From NCBI GenBank assembly GCA_040902585.1, contig JBBDXA010000075.1, positions 1 to 39,735 on the forward strand: a stretch of 39,735 nt of DNA, in the 5' to 3' direction. Below, piece after piece: positions 32,686 through 39,735 of this stretch. This stretch comes from JBBDXA01 sp040902585 (lineage in GTDB: Bacteria > Planctomycetota > Phycisphaerae > Phycisphaerales > Phycisphaeraceae). Positions within the stretch are counted from its first letter, which is position 1. The number at the start of each line of letters is the position of its first letter. Under the pieces are notes generated by a model, which worked only from the letters and a program-made list of their open reading frames with translations, was not told where the DNA came from and did no database searches. Both the position numbers and the translations under genes were made by a program.

Positions 32686-33501
32686 TCACTCCAGACGAAT
32701 GCGCAGGCCCAATTTGCCCGCCAGCTCGCGGACTTCGCCGGCATACTGTTCCAGCGCGTCATTGATGTTGTTGCCGTACTGATCGTAGAACCACTCGCCG
32801 CTGAGATAACCGTCGTAGCCTTGATCGATGAGCGCCTGGAGCGTTTCGCGCATGGGCATTTGACCTTCACCGAACGGCGTGATGACGACCTGGTTTCGTT
32901 TGTTGAGCCCGTCGTGAAAGTGAACGTGGCGGATCATGCCGTTGAGCTGCGCCATGGTCACTTCCAGCGGTTCGCCGCAGCGGACGGGATGGAGGTTGTT
33001 GTAGCAGACGGCAACGCGCGGGTGATTCAGTTCGCGGACGAGGCGGGCCGCGTCCACGCCGCGGGCGATCGAGTCGTGCGTCTCCAGCCAGATGTCGGTC
33101 ACGAGGACGTCCGCGTAGTCGGCGAGCTCCAGCAGAATGGGCGACAGTCGGTAAGCCAGTTCATCGAGCGATTTGTAAGGCTCGGGGAGGGGCCCGATGA
33201 AGAACCGCGCGCCCTTGGCGCCGACATCGGCCGCCAGCTTGATGCGCTGCCGGGCGGTTTCCATGATGTCCTCGGCGAGGAACTCCACGCTGGTGGCGAT
33301 GCAGGCGATTTCCTTGTTGGCCTTGGTGAACTGATCGCGGAAGCGTTTGCGTTCATCTTCGTTGGTCCACGCTTCGACGCCGTGGTTGTGTCCCACATCG
33401 GTTCGCAGTTCCAGGCCGTGGTAGTTGAATCGCCCTGCCGCCGCGAGAATCGCTTCAAGCGGCCACTCCGGACAGGCAAAGGTGGTGAAAGAAAGCTTCA
33501 T
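32686..33501 (-). CDS. Sugar phosphate isomerase/epimerase (xylose isomerase-like TIM barrel)
   Basis: 271 residues of the AP_endonuc_2 fold: MKLSFTTFACPEWPLEAIL, YHGLELRTDVGHNHG, a central LVTDIWLETHDSIARG, HPRVAVCYNNLHPVR, HVHFHDGLNKRNQVVITPFG and the C-terminal GYDGYLSGEWFYDQYG. Such enzymes isomerise or epimerise sugars with a divalent metal held by Glu, Asp and His residues, which are present. The specific substrate is unknown. The start was chosen at MKLSF where the family begins, 39 nt inside the open frame. Confidence 0.85.
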   Translation of the reverse strand: MKLSFTTFACPEWPLEAILAAAGRFNYHGLELRTDVGHNHGVEAWTNEDERKRFRDQFTKANKEIACIATSVEFLAEDIMETARQRIKLAADVGAKGARFFIGPLPEPYKSLDELAYRLSPILLELADYADVLVTDIWLETHDSIARGVDAARLVRELNHPRVAVCYNNLHPVRCGEPLEVTMAQLNGMIRHVHFHDGLNKRNQVVITPFGEGQMPMRETLQALIDQGYDGYLSGEWFYDQYGNNINDALEQYAGEVRELAGKLGLRIRLE

Positions 33502-33690
33502 GCGAATAAGTAACCTGGAGGAACAGCAGCCGATCGTCAACCGGGCGACCGCTGCGGAAAAGCCTTGAGGCAGGCGGATTTCGCGCGCGGCCCGATCCTC
33601 TCATCGGCGAATTGAGCGGATCGGCTCAGGAAACGGGAGTATCCCCGCAACTCCGCCCTGAGTCACCCGATGCGTTACCTCGCCCTTCGC

Positions 33691-33696
33691 TATAAT
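33691..33696 (+). promoter_or_regulatory. Consensus -10 box upstream of ilvE
   Basis: TATAAT with no good -35 upstream. If used, transcription would begin near 33703, which excludes the upstream ATG at 33670 and favours the TTG at 33760. Confidence 0.45.
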
Positions 33697-33759
33697 CTCG
33701 GCCCCCGTCGCAGCAGCGAGGCTGCGCGCGACCACCGTCCGGATAACAGGAATCTTCTC

Positions 33760-34632
33760 TTGCCCAAGTTCATCTGGCTCAACGGAAAGCTCGTCCCGCC
33801 TGAGCAGGCGACCGTCAGCGTCTTCGACCACGGCCTGCTCTACGGCGACGGCGTGTTTGAAGGCATCCGCGTTTATAGCGGACGGGTCTTCAAGCTGCGC
33901 ACGCATCTCCAGCGGCTCTTTGAGTCCGCCAAGGCGATCCGTCTGAAGATCCCGCAGACACTCGATGAGCTGATCCAGGCCACGCACGACGCGGTCAAGG
34001 CCAACGAAATCAAGAACGGCTACATCCGCCTGTGCGTCACGCGCGGGGCCGGCTCGCTGGGTATCAATCCTTTCGTCTGCCCGCACCCCAGCACGTTCAT
34101 CATCGTGGACTCGATCACGCTCTACCCGGCCGAGCTTTATGAGAACGGCATGAGCATTATCACGTCGTCGGTCATGCGCAATCACCCGGCTGCGCTTTCG
34201 CCGCGCATCAAGAGCCTGAACTATCTGAACAACATCCTCGCCAAGATCGAAGCGATCGACGCCGGCGTGCTCGAAGCGGTCATGCTCAACATCAACGGAT
34301 TCGTCACCGAGTGTACGGGCGACAACATCTTCATCATGAAGCACGGCACGCTGCTCACGCCGCCACTGCACGCGGGCATTCTCGAAGGCGTGACGATGAC
34401 CACCGTGATAGGGCTGGCCGAGGCGGAAGGCATCTGCGTCCAGCGGGGAGACCTGAGCAAGCACGATCTTTACATCGCCGATGAAATGTTCCTCACCGGC
34501 ACAGCGGCGGAAGTGATCCCCGTGACGAAGGTGGACAACCGCGTCATCGGCACGGGCGAACCGGGCCCTGTCACCCGCCAACTGAACCAGGCGTTCCGCA
34601 AGCTCGTAACAGACAACGCGCCTGAAGATTGA
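33760..34632 (+). CDS. ilvE: Branched-chain amino acid aminotransferase
   Basis: 290 residues, fold type IV PLP enzyme: FIWLNGKLVPPEQATVSVFD, GDGVFEGIRVYSGRVFKL, the Schiff-base lysine in SPRIKSLNYLNNILAK, VTECTGDNIFIMK and EMFLTGTAAEVIPV. It catalyses the last step in valine, leucine and isoleucine synthesis. The TTG start (MPKFIWLNGK) was chosen because the family begins here, AGGA lies 9 nt upstream, and a TATAAT box lies between it and the earlier ATG at 33670. If that ATG were used, 30 unconserved residues would be added. Confidence 0.9.
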   Translation: MPKFIWLNGKLVPPEQATVSVFDHGLLYGDGVFEGIRVYSGRVFKLRTHLQRLFESAKAIRLKIPQTLDELIQATHDAVKANEIKNGYIRLCVTRGAGSLGINPFVCPHPSTFIIVDSITLYPAELYENGMSIITSSVMRNHPAALSPRIKSLNYLNNILAKIEAIDAGVLEAVMLNINGFVTECTGDNIFIMKHGTLLTPPLHAGILEGVTMTTVIGLAEAEGICVQRGDLSKHDLYIADEMFLTGTAAEVIPVTKVDNRVIGTGEPGPVTRQLNQAFRKLVTDNAPED

Positions 34633-34714
34633 TTGCATTGAACGTGCTGTTGCGCCTGCGATTCCGCCGGCGCGACGACTTTTCACCACAACCTCCGACT
34701 GACTCGGCCTGCTC

Positions 34715-36019
34715 ATGCCTCGGGCTACCGACCATCTGGCCTATCTCACGGCGGACGCGCCCGGCACCGGCGGAATGATCAAAGTCCGCCCGCAGGATTT
34801 TCTCGTCGAGGAACAGCCCCTCTACGAACCCTGCGGCGAAGGCGAGCACCTCTACCTCTTCATCGAAAAGCAGGAGCAGACCACCTCCGATGTCATGCGC
34901 CGCCTCGCAAAAATGTTCGGCGTGCGCCGCGGCGACATCGGCTATGCCGGCCTGAAAGACAAACACGCCATCACCCGCCAGCACTTCAGCATTTACAAGC
35001 CTGATCCGAGTGATGATGAACGCCTGCTCGGCCGCGTGCAGTTCACCCGCTTCAAACTGCTCTGGTCCGCCCGGCACACCAACAAGCTCCGCCGGGGCCA
35101 CCTGCGCGGCAACCGCTTCGTCATTTACATTCGCGATGTCAAGCCGACGGATGTCATCCGCGCCAAGCCGGTCTTCGATCATCTCATCAAGGTCGCCGCG
35201 CCCAACTACATCGGCGACCAGCGCTTCGGATACCGGCAGAACAATCACATTCTGGGCAAGCATTACATTCTCAGTCAGTGGCAGGAGCTGCTCGATGAGA
35301 TGCTGTCTGTCTCGCATGAAAGCGATCCGCCCGAGCGATACGCCGCGCGGCAGGCCTACCGCGACAAGAAATATTTCGAAGCCCTGGAGACCTGGGCCCG
35401 GCACTTTCATCACGACCGCCAGGCGCTCGATGCGCTGAGGCAGGGCAAGTCCGATCAGCGCGCGGTCATGGCGATCGATCCGGTCCAGCGCGAGTTCATG
35501 ATCAGCAGTCTTCAGAGCGCGATCTTCAATCACGTGGTGGACAACCGCGTGCGGCGAGGCGCGTTCAACAGGCTCGTGTCGGGCGATCTGGCGTGGAAGC
35601 ACGACAGCCGGGCGGTGTTCGCGGTCGATGACGCCACCGCCGCGAAGGAGAACGCCCCGGGCGGTCGCATCGAGAGGCTGGAGATTTCACCGAGCGGGCC
35701 GATGTGGGGCTGCAACATGACGCGGCCCGAAGGCGAGCCCGGCCAGTGGGAGCGCGAAGCGGTCGAGTCGCTTGGACTGACGGTCGAACAGTTGTGCGAA
35801 TCGCCGCAGACGGTGGATGGCACGCGGCGGCCGCTGCGGATGATGATCCGCGATCCGGACATCAGCGGCGGCGGCGATGAGCACGGGCCGTTCATCCGCG
35901 TGGCCTTCGAGCTGCCGCGCGGCTCGTTCGCGACGATGGTCCTGCGCGAGATCATGAAGCCCTGCATCGACGCCCCGCGCGAAGAGCAGGAGAGCGGCCG
36001 GGAAAGCGATGAGGATTGA
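34715..36019 (+). CDS. truD: tRNA pseudouridine(13) synthase TruD
   Basis: 434 residues. It modifies U13 of tRNA-Glu and others. The TruD signature IGYAGLKDKHAITRQHFSI holds the catalytic Asp (D82), and NYIGDQRFGYRQNNH and MWGCNM are family motifs. N-terminal GGMIKVRPQDFLVEEQPL and GEGEHLYLFIEKQ are typical. It is longer than the E. coli enzyme (349 aa), mostly through inserted segments in the second half. It lies 82 nt after ilvE in the same direction. Confidence 0.93.
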   Translation: MPRATDHLAYLTADAPGTGGMIKVRPQDFLVEEQPLYEPCGEGEHLYLFIEKQEQTTSDVMRRLAKMFGVRRGDIGYAGLKDKHAITRQHFSIYKPDPSDDERLLGRVQFTRFKLLWSARHTNKLRRGHLRGNRFVIYIRDVKPTDVIRAKPVFDHLIKVAAPNYIGDQRFGYRQNNHILGKHYILSQWQELLDEMLSVSHESDPPERYAARQAYRDKKYFEALETWARHFHHDRQALDALRQGKSDQRAVMAIDPVQREFMISSLQSAIFNHVVDNRVRRGAFNRLVSGDLAWKHDSRAVFAVDDATAAKENAPGGRIERLEISPSGPMWGCNMTRPEGEPGQWEREAVESLGLTVEQLCESPQTVDGTRRPLRMMIRDPDISGGGDEHGPFIRVAFELPRGSFATMVLREIMKPCIDAPREEQESGRESDED

Positions 36020-36071
36020 CGCGTCGCACCTGTTTGAACAATCATTCGCGTCGTGGGACTATGATTCAATG

Positions 36072-36314
36072 ATGAATCGCAAGCTGGAAGCAAGACACAT
36101 CGAAGTCGTGGACCCGCGGATGGCGGCGATTTATCGGGAGATGTCGACGCAGCAGAAGGGCGAGATCATCGCCTCGGCACATCGCACGATGAAGCGGCTA
36201 CTTCGCGGGCGCATTCTAACGGACCATCCGGACTGGACCGAGGAACAGATCAACACCGAAGTCGCTGAGAGGTTGCTTTATGGATCAAGACGAACTGTTG
36301 GGACAGGTCGTTGA
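36072..36314 (+). CDS. Small conserved protein paired with nucleotidyltransferase (antitoxin-like)
   Basis: 80 residues, helical: IEVVDPRMAAIYREMSTQQK, then IIASAHRTMKRLLRGRIL and HPDWTEEQINTEVAERLLYG. This pattern (short helix, RLLRG, HPxWTxEQIxxEVxxRLxxG) is common in small proteins encoded just before nucleotidyltransferase-like proteins in many phyla, and some have been classed as Rv0078B-related antitoxins; I recall this from memory. It overlaps the next gene by 35 nt in another frame, indicating translational coupling. The start is ATG 36072 (or 36069); an earlier ATG at 36009 would add unconserved residues and overlap truD. Confidence 0.65.
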   Translation: MNRKLEARHIEVVDPRMAAIYREMSTQQKGEIIASAHRTMKRLLRGRILTDHPDWTEEQINTEVAERLLYGSRRTVGTGR

Positions 36315-36909
36315 CGTTCTCGAGGAAATGGGGGTTCCCTATATGGTCGTCGGGTCATTCGCATCAGGCGTGCTGGGCGAGCCCCGTTTCACGCAGGATG
36401 TGGATATCGTTGTCAGTCTGATTCCGGAAGATGTGGTCGTCCTTTGCCGTGCGTTTTCCGATCCTCAATACTACATCGATGCGGGCACGGCCAGGGAGGC
36501 GATGCGCACGGGCGGGATGTTTAATCTCATTCATGCAGCCTCGGGCAATAAAGTGGACTTCATGATTGCCAGGACCGATGAGTGGGGCCGGCATCAGATG
36601 TTCAACCGCCAGAAGATTCGCGTCACGGAAAAGATCACCTGCTACGTCGCAAGCCCCGCTGACGTCATCATTGCGAAGCTGATGTATTTCAAAGAAGGCG
36701 GGAGCGAAAAGCATCTGCGCGACATCACGGGCATGCTGACCGCGCACAAGTGCAGCGTTGATGTGGATTACGTCAAACATTGGGCCACCGAATTCGGAGT
36801 CGCTGATACCTGGAATCTCATTCTCGAACGAGTCTCGGACAATACTGTACGCAATGAGGCGATCACTCCCCCCTCCGCTCCCCCACCTCCACCCGAATCA
36901 CCGACCTGA
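36280..36909 (+). CDS. Nucleotidyltransferase-like protein, putative TA partner
   Basis: 209 residues. The N-terminal MVVGSFASGVLGEPRFTQDVDIVV has the GS...DxD signature of polymerase-beta-type nucleotidyltransferases, and KVDFMIARTDEW could hold the third acidic residue. Next come ASPADVIIAKLMYFKEGGSEKHLRDI, as in AbiEii/DUF6036-like proteins. Paired with the small protein upstream, it may be part of a toxin-antitoxin-type module; activity is unproven. Its last 15 codons (proline-rich ITPPSAPPPPPESPT) overlap the 3' end of the convergent queF gene by 47 nt. Confidence 0.75.
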   Translation: MDQDELLGQVVDVLEEMGVPYMVVGSFASGVLGEPRFTQDVDIVVSLIPEDVVVLCRAFSDPQYYIDAGTAREAMRTGGMFNLIHAASGNKVDFMIARTDEWGRHQMFNRQKIRVTEKITCYVASPADVIIAKLMYFKEGGSEKHLRDITGMLTAHKCSVDVDYVKHWATEFGVADTWNLILERVSDNTVRNEAITPPSAPPPPPESPT

Positions 36910-37222
36910 TTCCCCCCCTCCCCTTCCAGTTCGTCTCCACCACCATCCAGCGCGGCTGCATCGCTTCCTTCAGATCGTCCGCGATCCGATTCGTCACCGC
37001 TTCATAAAAAATCCCTTCGTTGCGGAAGCTCTGGTAATAAAACTTCAGGCTCTTCAGTTCGACGCAGAGCTTGGCGGGGGTGAAGCGGATCGTGACGGAA
37101 GCGAAGTCCGGGTGGCCGGTCTTGGGGCAGACGCTGGTGAACTCGTCGGACACGTGCTGGATGACGTAGTCGCGCCCGGGGTTGGGGTTTTCGAAACATT
37201 CCAGGAGGGAGGCGTCGGGCAT
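36863..37222 (-). CDS. queF: NADPH-dependent preQ0 reductase QueF
   Basis: 119 residues of the short QueF type. It reduces 7-cyano-7-deazaguanine to preQ1 in queuosine synthesis. The catalytic Cys is in SVCPKTGHPDFASVTIRF, followed by CVELKSLKFYYQSFRNEG (usual family ESKSLK; here ELKSLK) with the substrate-binding Glu and the C-terminal GRGGIRSVIRVEVGE. The start MPDASLLECFENP leaves a short N-terminus; no Shine-Dalgarno is obvious. The 3' end overlaps the convergent nucleotidyltransferase gene. No preQ1 riboswitch was recognised upstream. Confidence 0.9.
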   Translation of the reverse strand: MPDASLLECFENPNPGRDYVIQHVSDEFTSVCPKTGHPDFASVTIRFTPAKLCVELKSLKFYYQSFRNEGIFYEAVTNRIADDLKEAMQPRWMVVETNWKGRGGIRSVIRVEVGERRGE

Positions 37223-37247
37223 GGGGAAGATGATAATGGAAAGGGTT

Positions 37248-37274
37248 CCCACGCACGCCCAGTGCGTGGGCTTT
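37248..37274. repeat. CCCACGCAC/GTGCGTGGG hairpin, copy 3
   Basis: A 9-bp stem with loop GCCCA, followed by CTTT. Compared with copies 1 and 2, one C-G pair has become G-C by changes on both sides. It lies in the 76-nt gap between divergent queF and the macro-domain gene. Confidence 0.88.
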
Positions 37275-37298
37275 GGCGCGGCACTATCCTTTTGCTTC

Positions 37299-37844
37299 AT
37301 GCACACCACCCCCGCCCAGCGCATGCGTCTGTACGTCGGCGACATCACGAAGCTCGCTGTCGATGCCATCGTTAATGCCGCCAACTCGACCCTGCTCGGC
37401 GGCGGCGGGGTGGATGGCGCCATTCACCGCGCGGCTGGGCCTAAGCTCAAAGAGGAATGCAGAACCCTCGGCGGCTGCCCAACCGGACAGGCCAAAATCA
37501 CCCGCGGCTACCAGCTCCCGGCTCGACACGTCATTCATACCGTCGGCCCCGTGTATGCCGGCGGCAACAGCGGGACCGGGGGCGAAGCGGACCTGCTGCG
37601 GGCCTGTTATCGCAACAGCCTGGACCTCGCCAAAAAACACAACCTGCCCGTCATCGCCTTCTCCTGCATCTCCACCGGCGTGTACGGCTACCCGAAAATC
37701 GAAGCCTGCAAGCTCGCCACCGATACCGTCCACGGCTGGGTCATGGAACACGATCTACCCCGCGAAGTCATCTTCTGCTGCTTCGGCGAGGAGGATGCCC
37801 GGCTCTATCAGGCCCGGCTGAGGGAGATTCATCCGGCGGGGTGA
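37299..37844 (+). CDS. Macro-domain protein (O-acetyl-ADP-ribose deacetylase-like)
   Basis: 181 residues. The macro fold binds ADP-ribose: LYVGDITKLAVDAIVNAANS, LLGGGGVDGAIHRAAGPKL, ARHVIHTVGPVYAGG and the phosphate loop FSCISTGVYGYPKIEA. The arrangement is that of YmdB-type enzymes that hydrolyse O-acetyl-ADP-ribose or mono-ADP-ribosyl marks. The start is ATG 37299; the internal ATG at 37323 (MRLYVGD) is also plausible. Divergent from queF across a 76-nt region containing a hairpin. Confidence 0.9.
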   Translation: MHTTPAQRMRLYVGDITKLAVDAIVNAANSTLLGGGGVDGAIHRAAGPKLKEECRTLGGCPTGQAKITRGYQLPARHVIHTVGPVYAGGNSGTGGEADLLRACYRNSLDLAKKHNLPVIAFSCISTGVYGYPKIEACKLATDTVHGWVMEHDLPREVIFCCFGEEDARLYQARLREIHPAG

Positions 37845-37849
37845 GGCGG

Positions 37850-37953
37850 AGCACCATCCCGACAGGGTGGTGCTAATAGCGCACGTACGCAGCGCGGCGA
37901 AGTTGGCAACTGGAATTCGTTCGCGAATAGCACCGCCCTGTCGGGACGGTGCT
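37850..37953. repeat. Inverted pair of 25-bp REP-like palindromes
   Basis: The left unit, AGCACCATCCCGACAGGG then TGGTGCT (37850-37874), and the right unit (37929-37953) are reverse complements at 23 of 25 positions. Each unit is itself an imperfect palindrome (AGCACC/GGTGCT). The arrangement resembles a REP doublet. Confidence 0.92.
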
Positions 37954-38028
37954 CAGGGCATTGTTCCGGTTCAATCGTCAAGTAGCCGATAAGGAGAGGA
38001 GATCGCCCTGAAAAGTCGCCTTCCATCG

Positions 38029-38060
38029 ACTCAGGACTCAGGACTCAGGACTCAGGACTT
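38029..38060. repeat. Heptad array GACTCAG x4
   Basis: Four perfect GACTCAG units followed by GACT. It is the same unit, in another rotation, as 700-748 at the other end of the window. Confidence 0.95.
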
Positions 38061-38148
38061 TCGCCGGACTTTCCCCGGCACCCCTGTGGCCCTATGATGT
38101 ACGGAACACCAACGGACTTTCAACCCGTTTTCACTGGAGCGAATTGCA

Positions 38149-38490
38149 ATGATCAACCTGACTGAAGCAGCCACGACCGAAATCAAGTCCATCATCAGCA
38201 ACCATGCGTCTGAGAATGCCCTGGACCCCAACGCCCTTCGCCTTCGCGTGGGCGTACGCGGCGGCGGCTGCGGCGGCTTCTCCTACATTCTTGACCTGAC
38301 CGATGTCGATGACGAATCCTGCGAAAAGTTCGAAGTCAACGGCGTCACCATCCTGTGCGACTCCAAGAGCCACCTGTACCTGGACGGCACCACCATTGAC
38401 TTCCGCAACGAAGTCATGGGCCGCGGCTTCCTGTTCAAGAACCCCAACGCGACCAGCTCCTGCGGCTGCGGCTCTTCGTTCAGCGCCTGA
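38149..38490 (+). CDS. A-type iron-sulfur cluster carrier (IscA/HesB family)
   Basis: 113 residues. It carries or inserts Fe-S clusters in apoproteins. The fold motifs are INLTEAATTEIKSIIS, LRLRVGVRGGGCGGFSYIL with the first Cys, and the C-terminal NPNATSSCGCGSSFSA with the CxC pair; these three Cys residues bind the cluster. GGAG lies 9 nt before the ATG, and an intrinsic terminator follows, so it is probably monocistronic. It could correspond to erpA, but paralogues cannot be distinguished by sequence reading. Confidence 0.93.
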   Translation: MINLTEAATTEIKSIISNHASENALDPNALRLRVGVRGGGCGGFSYILDLTDVDDESCEKFEVNGVTILCDSKSHLYLDGTTIDFRNEVMGRGFLFKNPNATSSCGCGSSFSA

Positions 38491-38878
38491 GTTCTGATTG
38501 TCGTCCCAAGTCGATTTTCAAAGGCTCACCCTCGCGGTGGGTCTTTTTCTTGCGCCTGTGCCCAAAAGCTTATCGCTCGAACGTCTATTCAAGGGTGGCC
38601 CGCGTGCGTGTCTTTGAATGATGGTGCCCATGCACAGGTAAATCGCGGCCCTGTGCGCCTGACCCGGTTATGTATCGATGCGACCTGAATCTTCATGGAC
38701 AATCCCATCGCAGCCGCTTAATCTTCAGTAGACCGTCGGCGTGCATGAAAGGCACGCAACGGGCGTTGGACAAAGGCAAGCTTCCAATACGTTGCTTGTC
38801 ATTCCCACCACGGAGCGAGAAGGCGGCAAGAGAGTTCCGTTGAAAGCTGTCGCCGGCGCGACAGGTAAGGACTTCGCC
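38491..38878. other. Intergenic region before second pseudopilin
   Basis: 388 nt containing the terminator at 38525-38548, then unique sequence with no recognisable gene. AAGGA lies about 9 nt before the ATG at 38879. An open frame extends back to 38741 but its N-terminal part is not protein-like. Confidence 0.5.
38525..38548 (+). terminator. Intrinsic terminator after Fe-S carrier gene
   Basis: A 6-bp stem CTCACC/GGTGGG (with one T-G pair), loop CTCGC, then TCTTTTT. Confidence 0.75.
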
Positions 38879-39682
38879 ATGGGCCGCCAATTGCCAGGGA
38901 TGCGTCGCGGGTTCACCGTGCCCGAGCTGCTCGCGGTCATTGCGATCATTCTCATCATCCTCAGCCTTCTGCTGCCCAACCTCGGCTCGGCCCGCGACAC
39001 GGCCCGCAAGGCGATCTGCGCCAGCAACCTGCATCAGCAGGGCATCGCCCTGCGCGGCTACCTCAACGACAACAATTTCTACCCCGGTCACTGCGGCATG
39101 GCATCCAACGGACAGGTCGTGGCGATCTGGCCTACGCGCATGCGGCGGTACGCGCCGAACCTGGATGTGTTCAACGACCCTTCCGCACCCGAAGGCTTCC
39201 GCTGGCGCGCGGACTTCAACACCGGCGCCAACTACGCGACCGCCGCTGATGTGACCAACTGGGATTACAAGCTGGGAGAACGGCTGCTGGCGGTGCATTC
39301 CGTGCCGTTCACCTATGGCTACAACGACTGGGGCCGGTGGAACGTTCTCAAGAGCCCGCAGCGCGGCCTGGGCGCGGACATCCGCTGGGGCGGCCTGGCG
39401 GTGCCGGAACTGCACAAGACCAAGGTCGTCGCCCCCAGCAACATGATCGCCATCAGCGGCAACACCAACGACGGCGCGTGGGACTTTAACATCGACCCGA
39501 CCAACCCCACCGAGTACCCCGGCAAGCTGCACTTCGCCGGTGAAAACGTGCTCTTCGTCGATGCCCACGTCGAGTACTACAAGCAGGTGGAGCTGGTCGA
39601 TGTGAACGTCGCCACCGCCAGCGGCAAGGACATGAGCCGCAAGTGGAACAATCACAACAAAGAGACATCGGATCAAAATTAG
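38879..39682 (+). CDS. Type II secretion/type IV pseudopilin-like protein
   Basis: 267 residues. The leader MGRQLPGMRRG is cut before FTVPELLAVIAIILIILSLL, the N-terminal hydrophobic helix of pseudopilins. The remainder has the planctomycete pattern, including a C-terminal HFAGENVLFVDAHVEYY, a version of the H-x9-DG motif with Ala in place of Gly. Aromatic and glycine-rich centre (FTYGYNDWGRWN). The ATG 38879 was chosen for AAGGA upstream and the short leader. It probably ends up as a membrane or pseudopilus component; it is a paralogue of the protein at 7217-7963. Confidence 0.85.
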   Translation: MGRQLPGMRRGFTVPELLAVIAIILIILSLLLPNLGSARDTARKAICASNLHQQGIALRGYLNDNNFYPGHCGMASNGQVVAIWPTRMRRYAPNLDVFNDPSAPEGFRWRADFNTGANYATAADVTNWDYKLGERLLAVHSVPFTYGYNDWGRWNVLKSPQRGLGADIRWGGLAVPELHKTKVVAPSNMIAISGNTNDGAWDFNIDPTNPTEYPGKLHFAGENVLFVDAHVEYYKQVELVDVNVATASGKDMSRKWNNHNKETSDQN

Positions 39683-39735
39683 GAAGGGGAAGCCGATAAA
39701 TGACTGTCTGTGATTCCGGCGGACCGGTTTGGGTG

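Larger units (their letters stand above)
37845..38148. other. Repeat-rich intergenic region
   Basis: 304 nt holding an inverted pair of 25-bp REP-like units (37850-37953), a heptad array (38029-38060) and the leader of the Fe-S protein gene with GGAG (38136-38139) before the ATG. I see no gene or clear promoter. Confidence 0.6.

Noticed and set aside
37223..37298. A preQ1 riboswitch ahead of queF.
   Set aside because: The short region is mostly a hairpin of the dispersed CCCACGCAC type and lacks the C-rich loop and A-rich tail of preQ1-I.
38741..38878. An extended start for the second pseudopilin.
   Set aside because: A prepilin leader must be short; the ATG at 38879 has AAGGA upstream and gives an 11-residue leader.

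Overview
The window looks like a high-GC chromosome segment of a Planctomycetota bacterium, probably a member of Phycisphaerae; the class is inference. The evidence is a DUF1501 protein in one operon with a PSCyt1/DUF1549/DUF1553 cytochrome-like protein, a secreted formylglycine sulfatase, two PEP-CTERM proteins, two pseudopilin-like proteins with an FTVPE(M/L)L leader, and a small membrane protein ending in a CPRCGYDLR-type zinc ribbon. No phage, plasmid or CRISPR module is present.

Layout. 1-590: a DUF1501 fragment, an integrase-tail-like remnant, then tRNA-Arg(CCT) and tRNA-Leu(TAG), all on the minus strand. 752-5692 (minus): a MetE-type methyltransferase, a three-gene ABC-2 exporter (ATPase, permease, permease) and a YegS-type lipid kinase. 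6158-10696 (plus): a PEP-CTERM protein with its own terminator, then a pseudopilin behind a promoter with a Fur-like box, a HAF-repeat PEP-CTERM protein and a PepSY transmembrane protein. 10862-15938 (plus): a sulfatase and a large hybrid histidine kinase. 16125-17731 (minus): a lower-GC islet with a WG-repeat protein and a lipoprotein. 17853-23655 (minus): DUF1553, SUFU-domain and DUF1501 genes in one operon. 23768-29224: a nearly complete GDP-heptose module (gmhA, an hddC-gmhB fusion, hddA) with two family 2 glycosyltransferases. 29359-37844: housekeeping genes (3-methyladenine glycosylase, glutamine synthetase, pyrE, a TIM-barrel isomerase, ilvE, truD, queF, a macro-domain protein) plus a small-protein/nucleotidyltransferase pair. 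38149-39682: an IscA/HesB-type Fe-S protein and a second pseudopilin.

How the genes connect. The heptose genes supply an activated sugar, probably for the two neighbouring glycosyltransferases and a cell-surface glycan. The Fur-like box ahead of a block ending in a PepSY-TM protein suggests an iron-responsive surface or periplasmic function. The SUFU gene is wedged tightly between the DUF1553 and DUF1501 genes, so it should be co-expressed with them.

The most unusual feature is not a gene. At least 13 short arrays are phased at exactly 7 or 8 nt. Several switch to the reverse complement of the same word halfway and keep, or nearly keep, the register. They fill the gaps between co-oriented genes, form the cores of two MITE-like elements, and in two cases lie inside reading frames. 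Several families of simple palindromes accompany them, one of which is inserted in frame in two unrelated proteins in opposite orientations.
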